A stretch of DNA of 8,992 bases from an uncultured Oxalobacteraceae bacterium. GTDB taxonomy: Bacteria > Pseudomonadota > Gammaproteobacteria > Burkholderiales > Burkholderiaceae. Every line of letters begins with the position of its first letter. Position 1 is the stretch's first letter. The notes beneath the pieces are model-generated. The model was given only the letters and a program-made list of their open reading frames with translations, searched no databases and was not told the DNA's origin. Positions 1 through 6,314 of the stretch are shown in pieces. The position numbers and the translations under genes were made by a program. Location of the stretch: the NCBI GenBank assembly GCA_946479255.1, contig CAMLFK010000208.1:1-8992 (forward strand), written 5' to 3'.

Positions 1-268
1 CGATCTGCACCGCCGACAGGCGGTTGGTCTGCGGGGCGCCCCGCAGGTTCTTCAGGGCCCGCGCGGCGATGGCGGTGTCGGTATGCTGATAAATGTGCTG
101 TTCGTCGACGGTGAAGTGGGGCGCGGCGTTTTTCTTCTGGTACGTTCTGAATGCCCCTTCGGCGCTCGGCCCTTCGGTCGTATGGTGCACGATCCGGAAC
201 GGACCGGCGACGTAGTTGCCGGCTCCGTGGCCGATCGGCATCGAGACTGCAAAGGGACAGATTGCCAT
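1..268 (-). CDS. Partial N-acetylmuramoyl-L-alanine amidase-like protein (N-terminal 89 residues; continues past left edge)
   Basis: This open frame reads leftward from an ATG at 268-266 and is still open at base 1, so the C-terminus lies outside the window. It begins MAICPFAV. The motif IVHHTTEG (residues 26-33) followed by APHFTVDEQHIYQH (residues 49-62) matches the amidase_2/PGRP fold. In that family a His after a hydrophobic strand binds zinc, and an H-F/Y-x-V-D segment with an IYQ strand follows. The enzymes cut the bond between N-acetylmuramic acid and L-alanine in peptidoglycan. No signal peptide is visible, as is common in phage-type or accessory-exported amidases. The start is supported by AGGAG at 275-279, six bases upstream of the ATG. 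The gene follows the RhtA-like gene on the same strand after a 73-bp gap. The family call rests on the N-terminal third only, and catalytic residues further on cannot be checked. Confidence 0.7.
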   Translation of the reverse strand, partial: MAICPFAVSMPIGHGAGNYVAGPFRIVHHTTEGPSAEGAFRTYQKKNAAPHFTVDEQHIYQHTDTAIAARALKNLRGAPQTNRLSAVQI

Positions 269-341
269 GCTGCGCTCCTGATGAATACAGCTCTAAGCGG
301 ACGGCCGGGCGTCTACTAAGCCTGCCGATCGGATTTTCGGA

Positions 342-1238
342 TTACGTTTCCTGTTCCTGCCGAGTCATCGTTAGGTTTGCGGCATCTTCGGCTGCCGTTT
401 TTCTTGGGGCAAACCACATGCAGCCCGCGCAAGCGGCCGTGATGGCGCCGATGCCGGCGCATTGCTGCAGGCTCAGTACTTCGCCGAGCACTACCCAGGC
501 GGCCAGCGCGCTGACGGCGGGCGAGGCGCTGAGGAGGATGCCGAACACGCTGGACGGTAAGTAGCGCATGGCGAACATGTCCAGCAGGTAGGGGATCATG
601 CTCGACATGAGGGCAATCGCCAGCCCGACCGCCAGCACCCATGGCGCGAGCAGCAGGCTGCCGGCCTGCGCCGCGCCGAACGGTACACCCATCAGTGCGG
701 CGATGATCATGCCGGTGGCCACCGCCTGCCGGCCATGATGGGCAACGCGGGCGCCGACCATCACGTAAGCACCCCAGCACAAGGCCGCGCCCAGGGCGAA
801 GGCCACGCCGCGCGGATCGAGCCCGCCATTGAAGGCGCCCTGCGGCAGCAACACCAGGCCCAGCACGGACAGGGCGATCCACAGCAGGTCGATGCGGCGG
901 CGCGAGGTGAGCAGTGCGGCACCGAGCGGCCCGATGACTTCGATCGACACCGCGATACTGACCGGGATGTAGAGAAAGGCGCGGTAGATGAGCAGGTTCA
1001 TCAAGCCCATGATCAGTCCGTAGCCGAGCAGGCCGCGCCAGTCGGCGCCGCGCCAGATCGTCCAGGGACGGAACAGCGCGGCGAGCAGGACAGCCGCGAT
1101 ACCCAGCCGCAGCGCGGCGACGCCTTCCGGCCCTACCACCGGAAACAGCGATTTGCCGATGGCAGCGCCGGTCTGGACCGATATCAAGCCCAGCAGCGCG
1201 GCCATGGTGGGACCCGCCCCTTTTTTCCAGCTATCCAC
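342..1238 (-). CDS. RhtA-like EamA/DMT-superfamily exporter (threonine/homoserine type)
   Basis: This is an inner-membrane drug/metabolite transporter of about 298 residues with roughly ten hydrophobic segments in two tandem EamA halves. The stretch SVQTGAAIGKSLFPVVG, then GVAALRLG, resembles the start of E. coli RhtA (SIQGGASLAKSLFPLVG, then ALRL), the threonine and homoserine exporter. The IGPLGAALLTSRR and LCWGAYVMVGARVAHH regions also line up. Export of amino acids or related small metabolites by proton exchange is therefore likely, but substrate cannot be read from sequence. The N-terminus is uncertain. I prefer GTG at 1238-1236, because AAAGGG (1244-1249) lies five bases upstream and this leaves a charged KK before the first membrane helix. 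An ATG at 1205-1203 would shorten helix one. A TTG-started extension to 1364 adds residues unlike the family. The C-terminal tail is polar and charged. Confidence 0.88.
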   Translation of the reverse strand: MDSWKKGAGPTMAALLGLISVQTGAAIGKSLFPVVGPEGVAALRLGIAAVLLAALFRPWTIWRGADWRGLLGYGLIMGLMNLLIYRAFLYIPVSIAVSIEVIGPLGAALLTSRRRIDLLWIALSVLGLVLLPQGAFNGGLDPRGVAFALGAALCWGAYVMVGARVAHHGRQAVATGMIIAALMGVPFGAAQAGSLLLAPWVLAVGLAIALMSSMIPYLLDMFAMRYLPSSVFGILLSASPAVSALAAWVVLGEVLSLQQCAGIGAITAACAGCMWFAPRKTAAEDAANLTMTRQEQET

Positions 1239-1357
1239 TGCTGCCCTTTGACCTGTTGAGTGCAAGACAGTATCGCATCTGGCGGCTTGACCGTGGGCGC
1301 CGATGGCAGTGGCTACCTGCGCGTCGGTACGCCGCGCGTCTCGCATGTCCTCCGGCT

Positions 1358-1387
1358 GGGCCAATCATAAAAATTGCTTGGGCCAAT
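1358..1387 (+). repeat. Direct repeat GGGCCAAT, two copies 22 bp apart
   Basis: The octamer GGGCCAAT occurs at 1358-1365 and again at 1380-1387, so the copies are 22 bp apart start to start, about two helical turns. The second copy lies in the spacer of the predicted promoter at 1374-1402. An imperfect inverted repeat (AAAATTGC and GCGATTTT, seven of eight pairs) surrounds it. Direct repeats phased to one DNA face near a promoter are a usual layout for a regulator site. Chance is possible in so short a repeat, and no known regulator box is recognised. Confidence 0.35.
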
Positions 1388-1402
1388 GGCGATTTTCATA
1401 AT
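1374..1402 (+). promoter_or_regulatory. Predicted sigma70 promoter of the candidate small RNA
   Basis: A -35 element TTGCTT (1374-1379) is followed after exactly 17 bp by a -10 element CATAAT (1397-1402), which matches five of six positions of TATAAT. The spacer and surroundings are AT-richer than the flanking genes. A transcript would start near A1409, three bases before the first hairpin of the downstream small-RNA candidate. The -35 box is only a half match to consensus, so activity may depend on an activator. The rhtA-like gene runs away on the other strand. Confidence 0.5.
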
Positions 1403-1408
1403 TGCGGT

Positions 1409-1495
1409 AAACCAGTTTGGCGTGCAGACTGGGATCTCTCCTTTGGCTCTGCTACCTGGCGCCTTTGTAACGGCCCGTTTGCGGGTCGTTTTTTT
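1409..1495 (+). ncRNA. Candidate Hfq-type small RNA, about 87 nt
   Basis: The sequence shows three ordered parts. First is a hairpin: CCAGTTTG (1412-1419) pairs with CAGACTGG (1425-1432) over eight pairs with one G-U, around a five-base loop. Second is a mostly unpaired stretch with TCTCTCCTTT (1435-1444), complementary to a strong Shine-Dalgarno sequence. Third is an intrinsic terminator at 1470-1495. A promoter with correct spacing sits just upstream. This is the usual architecture of a trans-acting small RNA that blocks ribosome binding on target mRNAs. No open frame of note is contained in it. The alternative is a leader or attenuator for the carbonic anhydrase gene, whose start is 143 bases past the terminator. 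I do not recognise the sequence as a named family. Transcription is inferred. Confidence 0.5.
1470..1495 (+). terminator. Rho-independent terminator ending the candidate small RNA
   Basis: The arms ACGGCCCG (1470-1477) and CGGGTCGT (1482-1489) form an eight-pair stem with one G-U, closed by the loop TTTG. A run of seven T follows at 1489-1495. The T run is only on the plus strand, so it stops rightward transcription. No protein gene on the plus strand ends before it, which is the main argument for a non-coding transcript here. Confidence 0.8.
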
Positions 1496-1532
1496 CGCTG
1501 CCTGCGCGGTCGACATGCCCTTGCGAGGTGGC

Positions 1533-1562
1533 CTTACAGAATAAACCTTTTAGCCCGATAAG
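1533..1562 (+). promoter_or_regulatory. Weak candidate promoter for the carbonic anhydrase gene
   Basis: CTTACA (1533-1538) and GATAAG (1557-1562) are separated by 18 bp, and each matches four of six consensus positions. A start near 1570 would give a leader of about 70 bases. A second possible -10 box, TATGAT at 1596-1601, has no convincing -35 partner. The region 1496-1638 otherwise shows no gene. Confidence 0.25.
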
Positions 1563-1585
1563 ATTGCCTTAAGGAAGCGAACGTA

Positions 1586-1599
1586 CATACCGTTGTATG
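1586..1599. repeat. Short palindrome CATAC-N4-GTATG upstream of carbonic anhydrase
   Basis: CATAC (1586-1590) and GTATG (1595-1599) form a perfect five-base inverted repeat with a four-base centre, 40 bp before the carbonic anhydrase start. It could be an operator or a small leader hairpin. At five base pairs it may be chance, and it matches no regulator site that I know. Confidence 0.2.
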
Positions 1600-1638
1600 A
1601 TTCTCATGCCCCTCACTCGTTTCTTATGGAGTCTTACG

Positions 1639-2394
1639 ATGATCAAACTGAAAACCTTATCGGCGCTGCTGCTGGCTTGCGCGGCGCTGCCTTTATCCGC
1701 CTTCGCAGGCGATGGACATCACGAGTGGGGCTATGAAGGCCCGACCGGCCCTGCCAAATGGGGCGACCTGAAAAGCGATTACGCCGGCTGCAAACTGGGT
1801 CACGCCCAGTCGCCCATCGATATCCGCAGCACCAAGAAGGAAAAGCTCGAAGCGATCACCTTCGATTACCATGCGTCGCCCCTGAAGATCATCGACAACG
1901 GCCATACGGTGCAAGTCAATTACGCACCGGGCAGCGGCATGACGATCGGCGGCCAGCGCTATGAGCTGCTGCAGTTCCACTTCCATACGCCAAGTGAAGA
2001 ACGCATCCACGGCAAGAGCTATCCCCTGGTCGCCCACCTGGTGCATAAGAACGCCGAAGGCAAGCTGGCCGTGGTGGCGGTGCTGTTCAAACAGGGCAAG
2101 GCCAATCCTTACCTGAAGAGTATCTGGTCCCATCTGCCTCATGACAAGGGCGTCGAACACGTGTCCGAAGATGTCAGCATCGACCTGGCGTCGGCCCTGC
2201 CATCCAAGCGTGGATATTATAATTTCGCCGGTTCGCTCACCACCCCGCCATGCAGCGAAGAAGTGAACTGGTTCGTGCTCAAGCAGCCGGTGACCGTCTC
2301 GACTGCACAGCTTAAACAGTTCCATCGCCTGTATAAGCACAACGCGCGTCCGGTGCAGCCTTTGTACGACCGGGTCGTTAAAGAAAGCAGCTAA
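1639..2394 (+). CDS. Periplasmic alpha-carbonic anhydrase
   Basis: This zinc enzyme interconverts carbon dioxide and bicarbonate outside the inner membrane. The 251-residue protein has a classical signal peptide with likely cleavage after AFA (residue 23). The family marks are all present: QSPIDI (residues 57-62), zinc ligands His114 and His116 in QFHFHTPSE, and the third ligand His133 in HLVH. Glu120 fits the gatekeeper glutamate, Thr201 in SLTTPPC fits the active-site threonine, and His89 in NGH aligns with the proton-shuttle His64 of human CA II. Cys51 and Cys205 fit the disulfide typical of bacterial members. Length is normal and the enzyme looks active. I chose the ATG at 1639 because GGAG (1628-1631) lies seven bases upstream and the signal peptide then starts at once (MIKLKTLS). 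An upstream in-frame ATG at 1597 would put 14 extra residues before it. It probably supports bicarbonate supply or pH balance. Confidence 0.96.
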   Translation: MIKLKTLSALLLACAALPLSAFAGDGHHEWGYEGPTGPAKWGDLKSDYAGCKLGHAQSPIDIRSTKKEKLEAITFDYHASPLKIIDNGHTVQVNYAPGSGMTIGGQRYELLQFHFHTPSEERIHGKSYPLVAHLVHKNAEGKLAVVAVLFKQGKANPYLKSIWSHLPHDKGVEHVSEDVSIDLASALPSKRGYYNFAGSLTTPPCSEEVNWFVLKQPVTVSTAQLKQFHRLYKHNARPVQPLYDRVVKESS

Positions 2395-2415
2395 GCTCGG
2401 AACGCGGCAAGCGCC

Positions 2416-2433
2416 ATGCACCCCTTCGTGCAT
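2416..2433 (+). other. Intergenic hairpin between carbonic anhydrase and GH31 genes
   Basis: ATGCAC (2416-2421) and GTGCAT (2428-2433) form a perfect six-pair stem with a six-base loop in the 62-bp gap. No T run follows, so it is not a standard terminator. It could protect or process a shared transcript of the two genes. Confidence 0.35.
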
Positions 2434-2456
2434 CAACTATCGTGCAAGGTATCGTA

Positions 2457-4973
2457 ATGAAGAAATTAACGGTGGCTTGTGCCATGCTTGCCGCGTCGCT
2501 GCTCCCGCTATGCCAGAACAACGCGCACGCCGCAATCGAGGACGTGCGCGAGGCGGGTAGCGGCATGGAATACCAAATCGATGGTACCCGTTCCAGGATC
2601 ATCTTCATCACCGACCGCATCGTGCGCGTGACGGCCACCCGCAATCGGGACTGGGCCGAGGGCGCCCGGCTGATGCATGCTCAGGTGACCGAGAAAGCCG
2701 GGAAAATCAGCGCACGCAAGGAGGGTTCGGCGCGCGTGCTGCGTTCGTCGAAGCTGGCAGTGTCAGTCGATTCGAACACTGGTGCGATCACCTTCCAGGA
2801 TTTAAATGGACAAGTCCTGCTGCGCGAGGACACGGCCTCGCCACGCGCATTCGAGCCGGTGGATGTGATCAAATCGGTGCCCGATCCGGCTACCATCAAG
2901 ACCGTCAAGACGGTCGACGGCGAGCGGCAAGTCGCCGGCGCCTATCTCCAGAAGAAGGATCGCAATGCCTGGAAGGTCAGCGCCAGTTTCCGCCTGCACG
3001 AGCAGGAAGCTTTGTATGGGCTGGGCCTCGACGAAACGGCGGACCTGAACCTGCGCGGTAGAACGAAGCGCCTGTATCAGCACAACCTGCGCATCGTCAT
3101 TCCATTTCTCGTGTCGACGCGCGGCTATGGTGTGTTGTTCGACAGTTACAGCGCGATGCGCTTTGCCGACGGGCCGGCTGGCACCTCGGTCACCAGCGAC
3201 GTGGCGGACCAACTCGATTACTACTTTATCCTGGGGCCGTCGATGGACGGTGCGATTGCCGGCTATCGCCAGCTCACGGGCGCGGCCACCATGCTGCCGC
3301 GCTGGGCATTCGGCTACGCCCAGTCGAAAGAGCGCTACCAGACGCAGGACGAACTGGTCGATACGGTAAAGCAGTTCCGCGAACGCAAGATTCCGCTCGA
3401 TCTCATCGTGCAGGATTGGAATTACTGGAAACCGGACCATTGGGGCAGCTTCGTTCCCGAAGTTTCGCGTTATCCCGACATCGCGGCGATGACCAAAGCC
3501 GCCCATGATCTGAATACCAAGGTGATGATTTCGATCTGGCCGAATCCGAGCCCGCGCGATCCGCCGGGCAAGGAACTCAAGGAGGGCGGCTTCACCAGCG
3601 CCGGTACCGATTATGTCGATTTCTTTCAGCCCAAAGCGGGCGAGGTGTATTTCCGTAACGTGTGGAAGTATCTTGGCCAGCATGGTATCGATGCCTGGTG
3701 GTGCGACTCGACCGAGCCGGAAAACGCCGACTGGACCTGGGATGCAAAACGGCCGGCTCAAGCCGATGAGCTCAATATCCGCGGCTTGTCGCGCGTCATC
3801 GATCCGCAGTATCTGAACGCCTACGCGCTGGTCGATTCGCAGCAGTTCATGCGCCATTGGCGCCAGGCGGCACCCGAAAAACGCCTCGTCAACCTGACCC
3901 GCTCCGGCTATGCCGGCAGCCAGGCCACGGGCGCCGTCACGTGGAGCGGCGACATTGCCGCCAAATGGCCGGTGCTCGAACAGCAGGTCGCGTCAATGCA
4001 GAGCTACAGCGCATCGGGGCTTCCTTATGTCACCACCGACATCGGCGGTTTTTTTGTCAAGCGGGGCACCACCTGGTTCTGGGACGGCGACTACGATGCC
4101 GGCGTGGGCGACCTGGGCTATCGCGAGCTGTACGCGCGCTGGATGCAGTTTGGCGTCTTTCTCCCGATGTTCCGCAGCCACGGCACCGATACGCCGCGTG
4201 AACCATGGCACTTCGGCGAGCCGGGAACGCCTTTCTATGACGCGATCCTGGAAGCGATACGCTTGCGTTACCGTCTGCTGCCCCACGTTTATTCGCAGGC
4301 CGGACTCGTGCATCTGCGAGGCGCGTCCTTCATCCGCCCGGTGGGGTTCGCCTTCCCGGACGATCCCCGCACCCACGACCTGAAGACGCAGATGCTGTTC
4401 GGCGACGGCATCATGGTCAGCCCGGTGACCGTGCCGATGTACTATGGCGCCGGTTCGGTGCCGATCGAGGGTGCCGCGCGCAGCCGTGAAGTCTATCTGC
4501 CGCAAGGGACATGGATCGACTTCTGGAGCGGGCAGAAGCTGGCGGGCGGGCGCACCCTGACCGTCGATGCGCCGCTCGCGCGCATTCCGCTGCAGGTCCG
4601 GGCGGGCAGCATTATTCCGATGGGGCCGGCGGTGCAGTACGCGTCGGAACAGCCCGATGCCGCGGTCGAACTGCGCATCTATCCTGGCGCCGATGGCGAG
4701 TACACCTTGTATGAAGATGCGGGCGAGGGCTGGGGATACGAGCGCGGCGAATATTCGCTGATCAAAATGAAGTGGCACGAGGCATCGCGCAAGCTGACCA
4801 TCGGCCAGCGCCAGGGGCGCTTTCCCGGGATGAAGGCAAAGCGCCAGTTCAAGGTCGTGCTGGTGACGCCAACCAGCGGCACTGGCCTTGAGGGGCAAGG
4901 TAAAGCACGGGCTGTGCGCTACGATGGCCGTGCCACAACCGTTGCGATCCCGGCACCGGTATCGATCCGATGA
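2457..4973 (+). CDS. Secreted glycoside hydrolase family 31 (alpha-xylosidase/alpha-glucosidase type)
   Basis: This 838-residue enzyme is predicted to remove alpha-linked xylose or glucose from the ends of oligosaccharides. A signal peptide ends at about residue 25 (AHA), so it acts in the periplasm or outside. An N-terminal beta-sandwich (about 30-270) precedes the catalytic barrel. Barrel marks are LIVQDWNYW (317-325), the nucleophile Asp417 in AWWCDSTEPE, the acid/base Asp499 in TWSGDIAAKW, and FRSHGTD (572-578). C-terminal beta domains include a DUF5110-like region (about 700-800). The WW-x-D-x-x-EPE form is common in bacterial alpha-xylosidases. No PA14 insert is seen, unlike the Cellvibrio enzyme, and substrate stays open between xyloside and glucoside. 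ATG at 2457 is chosen because AAGG (2446-2449) lies seven bases upstream. The frame also allows GTG at 2442. No TonB receptor or sugar transporter is near. It ends 78 bp before the convergent kinase gene. Confidence 0.93.
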   Translation: MKKLTVACAMLAASLLPLCQNNAHAAIEDVREAGSGMEYQIDGTRSRIIFITDRIVRVTATRNRDWAEGARLMHAQVTEKAGKISARKEGSARVLRSSKLAVSVDSNTGAITFQDLNGQVLLREDTASPRAFEPVDVIKSVPDPATIKTVKTVDGERQVAGAYLQKKDRNAWKVSASFRLHEQEALYGLGLDETADLNLRGRTKRLYQHNLRIVIPFLVSTRGYGVLFDSYSAMRFADGPAGTSVTSDVADQLDYYFILGPSMDGAIAGYRQLTGAATMLPRWAFGYAQSKERYQTQDELVDTVKQFRERKIPLDLIVQDWNYWKPDHWGSFVPEVSRYPDIAAMTKAAHDLNTKVMISIWPNPSPRDPPGKELKEGGFTSAGTDYVDFFQPKAGEVYFRNVWKYLGQHGIDAWWCDSTEPENADWTWDAKRPAQADELNIRGLSRVIDPQYLNAYALVDSQQFMRHWRQAAPEKRLVNLTRSGYAGSQATGAVTWSGDIAAKWPVLEQQVASMQSYSASGLPYVTTDIGGFFVKRGTTWFWDGDYDAGVGDLGYRELYARWMQFGVFLPMFRSHGTDTPREPWHFGEPGTPFYDAILEAIRLRYRLLPHVYSQAGLVHLRGASFIRPVGFAFPDDPRTHDLKTQMLFGDGIMVSPVTVPMYYGAGSVPIEGAARSREVYLPQGTWIDFWSGQKLAGGRTLTVDAPLARIPLQVRAGSIIPMGPAVQYASEQPDAAVELRIYPGADGEYTLYEDAGEGWGYERGEYSLIKMKWHEASRKLTIGQRQGRFPGMKAKRQFKVVLVTPTSGTGLEGQGKARAVRYDGRATTVAIPAPVSIR

Positions 4974-5051
4974 AATAATCTATTTACATGGTGCTGATGT
5001 CGCTGGTCACCAAGCGCTTCCTGCGCATCGATCCGGCCAGCAAGGCGATGG

Positions 5052-6224
5052 TCAAGGGCCGGCGGGCGGTAAAGCGTCCGCACCGAGGGTCGGAGACCGT
5101 TCAAGCCCCCGGCAATCGATCGGCAAGTCGATCAGGAAGGTGGTGCCGCGCTCGAAAGCGCTATCCAGGCCGACACTGCCGCCATGGCATTCGGCCACCG
5201 CGCGCACGTAAGGCAGGCCGATGCCCCAGCCTTGCATGTCCTTGCGCGTGGCTGCTTCGGCCCGGCGGTACATCTGGAAGATGCACTCTTGTTCCTCGAT
5301 CGGGATCGGCTCACCCTCGTTATGCACCTTGATGATCAGGCGCTGGTGGTCGGCCTCGATGTGCAGCGTGACCGGCCTGTCCGCGTCACCGTACTTGAAG
5401 GCATTGCTGACCACGTTCTCGATCGCCCGCTTGAGTTCGGAGCGGCCCCACCATCCGCTCACGTCCTGCCCGCTCACTTGCAGCCGCCCCTGGTGCAGCG
5501 GCGCCGTATCGGCTTCGATCTCGCGGACGATCTCAATCACGTTGAAATTGCTGCACTGTATGCGCATCTCGTGGGCGCCGTGGAAGGCCATCGAGTCGAG
5601 CAGTTCGCTCACCATGACATCGATCCGGCGCAGGCTAGCCAGGGCCTTGGCCGCCATGGCTTTGATCCTGGCCGGATCGTCGGTGCGCAGGATCAGTTCC
5701 AGCGCCGTCGTGCCGACGCTTAAGGGGCCGCGCATATCGTGGGTGAGGGCGGCGGCAAAGCGCTCGCGCATACCGCTGTGGACCAGGGCGAAGGCATTGA
5801 CCGCTTCCTTGATGCCGATATCGATGCAGGCGTCGATGGTCAGTATGTCCTGGTGCGCCAGGACCAGCCCGGCATCGTGCAGCAGGTCGAATATTGTTCC
5901 GCGCAGTATCTGGTATTCGCCGATCAGGGCTTCGTGATCGTAGCCCGTCAGGCGGGCCCGTTCGCCGCCGTGTTCGGTGGGCGTGGTGGAGCCGTCACTG
6001 CTGGTCTTGCGGGTCGATCCGGCGGAGACGGCTTCGGCGATGTTGTCGTAGAAGGCCGGTATTGTGTCGATCAGCACCGGGTGGCGCAATTGCCTGGCTT
6101 GGGGCAGCGAGGCGCGCACCCGGCGCGCCCATTCGTCCAGCACCTGCTCGCGCAGTTCCAGCATGCGAATTGATGTCGGAGACAACTTGCCGGAGGCATG
6201 GTCCGGGTCGTTCGCAAGCGTCAT
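5052..6224 (-). CDS. Soluble sensor histidine kinase with RsbRD-like N-terminal domain
   Basis: This 390-residue kinase has no signal peptide or membrane helix, so it should sense a cytoplasmic signal. Residues about 15-150 (starting SIRMLELREQVLDEWARRVR) look like the RsbRD_N helical sensor domain found in stress-signalling proteins. The dimerisation domain carries the phosphate-accepting His162 in ALTHDMRGPLS. The ATP-binding domain shows the N box ENVVSNAFKYG (269-279), VHNEGEPIP in place of the DxGxG box (300-308), IFQMYRR (315-321), and the glycine box GWGIGLPYV (332-340). A low-complexity Ser/Thr/Gly linker lies at about 66-90. The start is supported by AGGA (6233-6236), eight bases upstream of the ATG. 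It would pass phosphate to a response regulator, but none is encoded in the window. It lies 90 bp downstream of the spermidine-synthase-like gene on the same strand, with no clear terminator between. Confidence 0.92.
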   Translation of the reverse strand: MTLANDPDHASGKLSPTSIRMLELREQVLDEWARRVRASLPQARQLRHPVLIDTIPAFYDNIAEAVSAGSTRKTSSDGSTTPTEHGGERARLTGYDHEALIGEYQILRGTIFDLLHDAGLVLAHQDILTIDACIDIGIKEAVNAFALVHSGMRERFAAALTHDMRGPLSVGTTALELILRTDDPARIKAMAAKALASLRRIDVMVSELLDSMAFHGAHEMRIQCSNFNVIEIVREIEADTAPLHQGRLQVSGQDVSGWWGRSELKRAIENVVSNAFKYGDADRPVTLHIEADHQRLIIKVHNEGEPIPIEEQECIFQMYRRAEAATRKDMQGWGIGLPYVRAVAECHGGSVGLDSAFERGTTFLIDLPIDCRGLERSPTLGADALPPAGP

Positions 6225-6314
6225 CAGATTTATCCTGGGAAACCCCGTCCTTCATGGCCGTACGTGCTCATATTCGCCCATGTTGGACCATCGCTGGCGC
6301 ACGATAAAAACAGC

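Noticed and set aside
1239..1364. N-terminal extension of the RhtA-like protein from a TTG at 1364
   Set aside because: The added residues are polar and unlike the family. A GTG with a ribosome site at 1238, or the ATG at 1205, gives a normal length.
1597..1638. Earlier ATG for carbonic anhydrase
   Set aside because: It would place 14 residues before a complete signal peptide. The ATG at 1639 has the better ribosome site.
2802..3857. 351-residue minus-strand open frame
   Set aside because: It is antisense to the GH31 barrel, whose catalytic motifs are intact, and its composition is typical of a shadow frame.
4961..5035. Repeated ATCGATCCG (4961-4969 and 5027-5035)
   Set aside because: A nine-base match in GC-rich sequence 66 bases apart, partly in coding sequence, is likely chance.
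4988..5332. Plus-strand open frame starting MVLMSLVTKRF after the GH31 gene
   Set aside because: Most of it lies antisense to the well-supported histidine kinase, no family is recognisable and no good ribosome site precedes it. The 78 bases between the convergent genes show no clear terminator either.
6225..6314. Promoter or terminator between the spermidine-synthase-like and kinase genes
   Set aside because: I found no hexamer pair with proper spacing and no stem followed by a T run on the minus strand.
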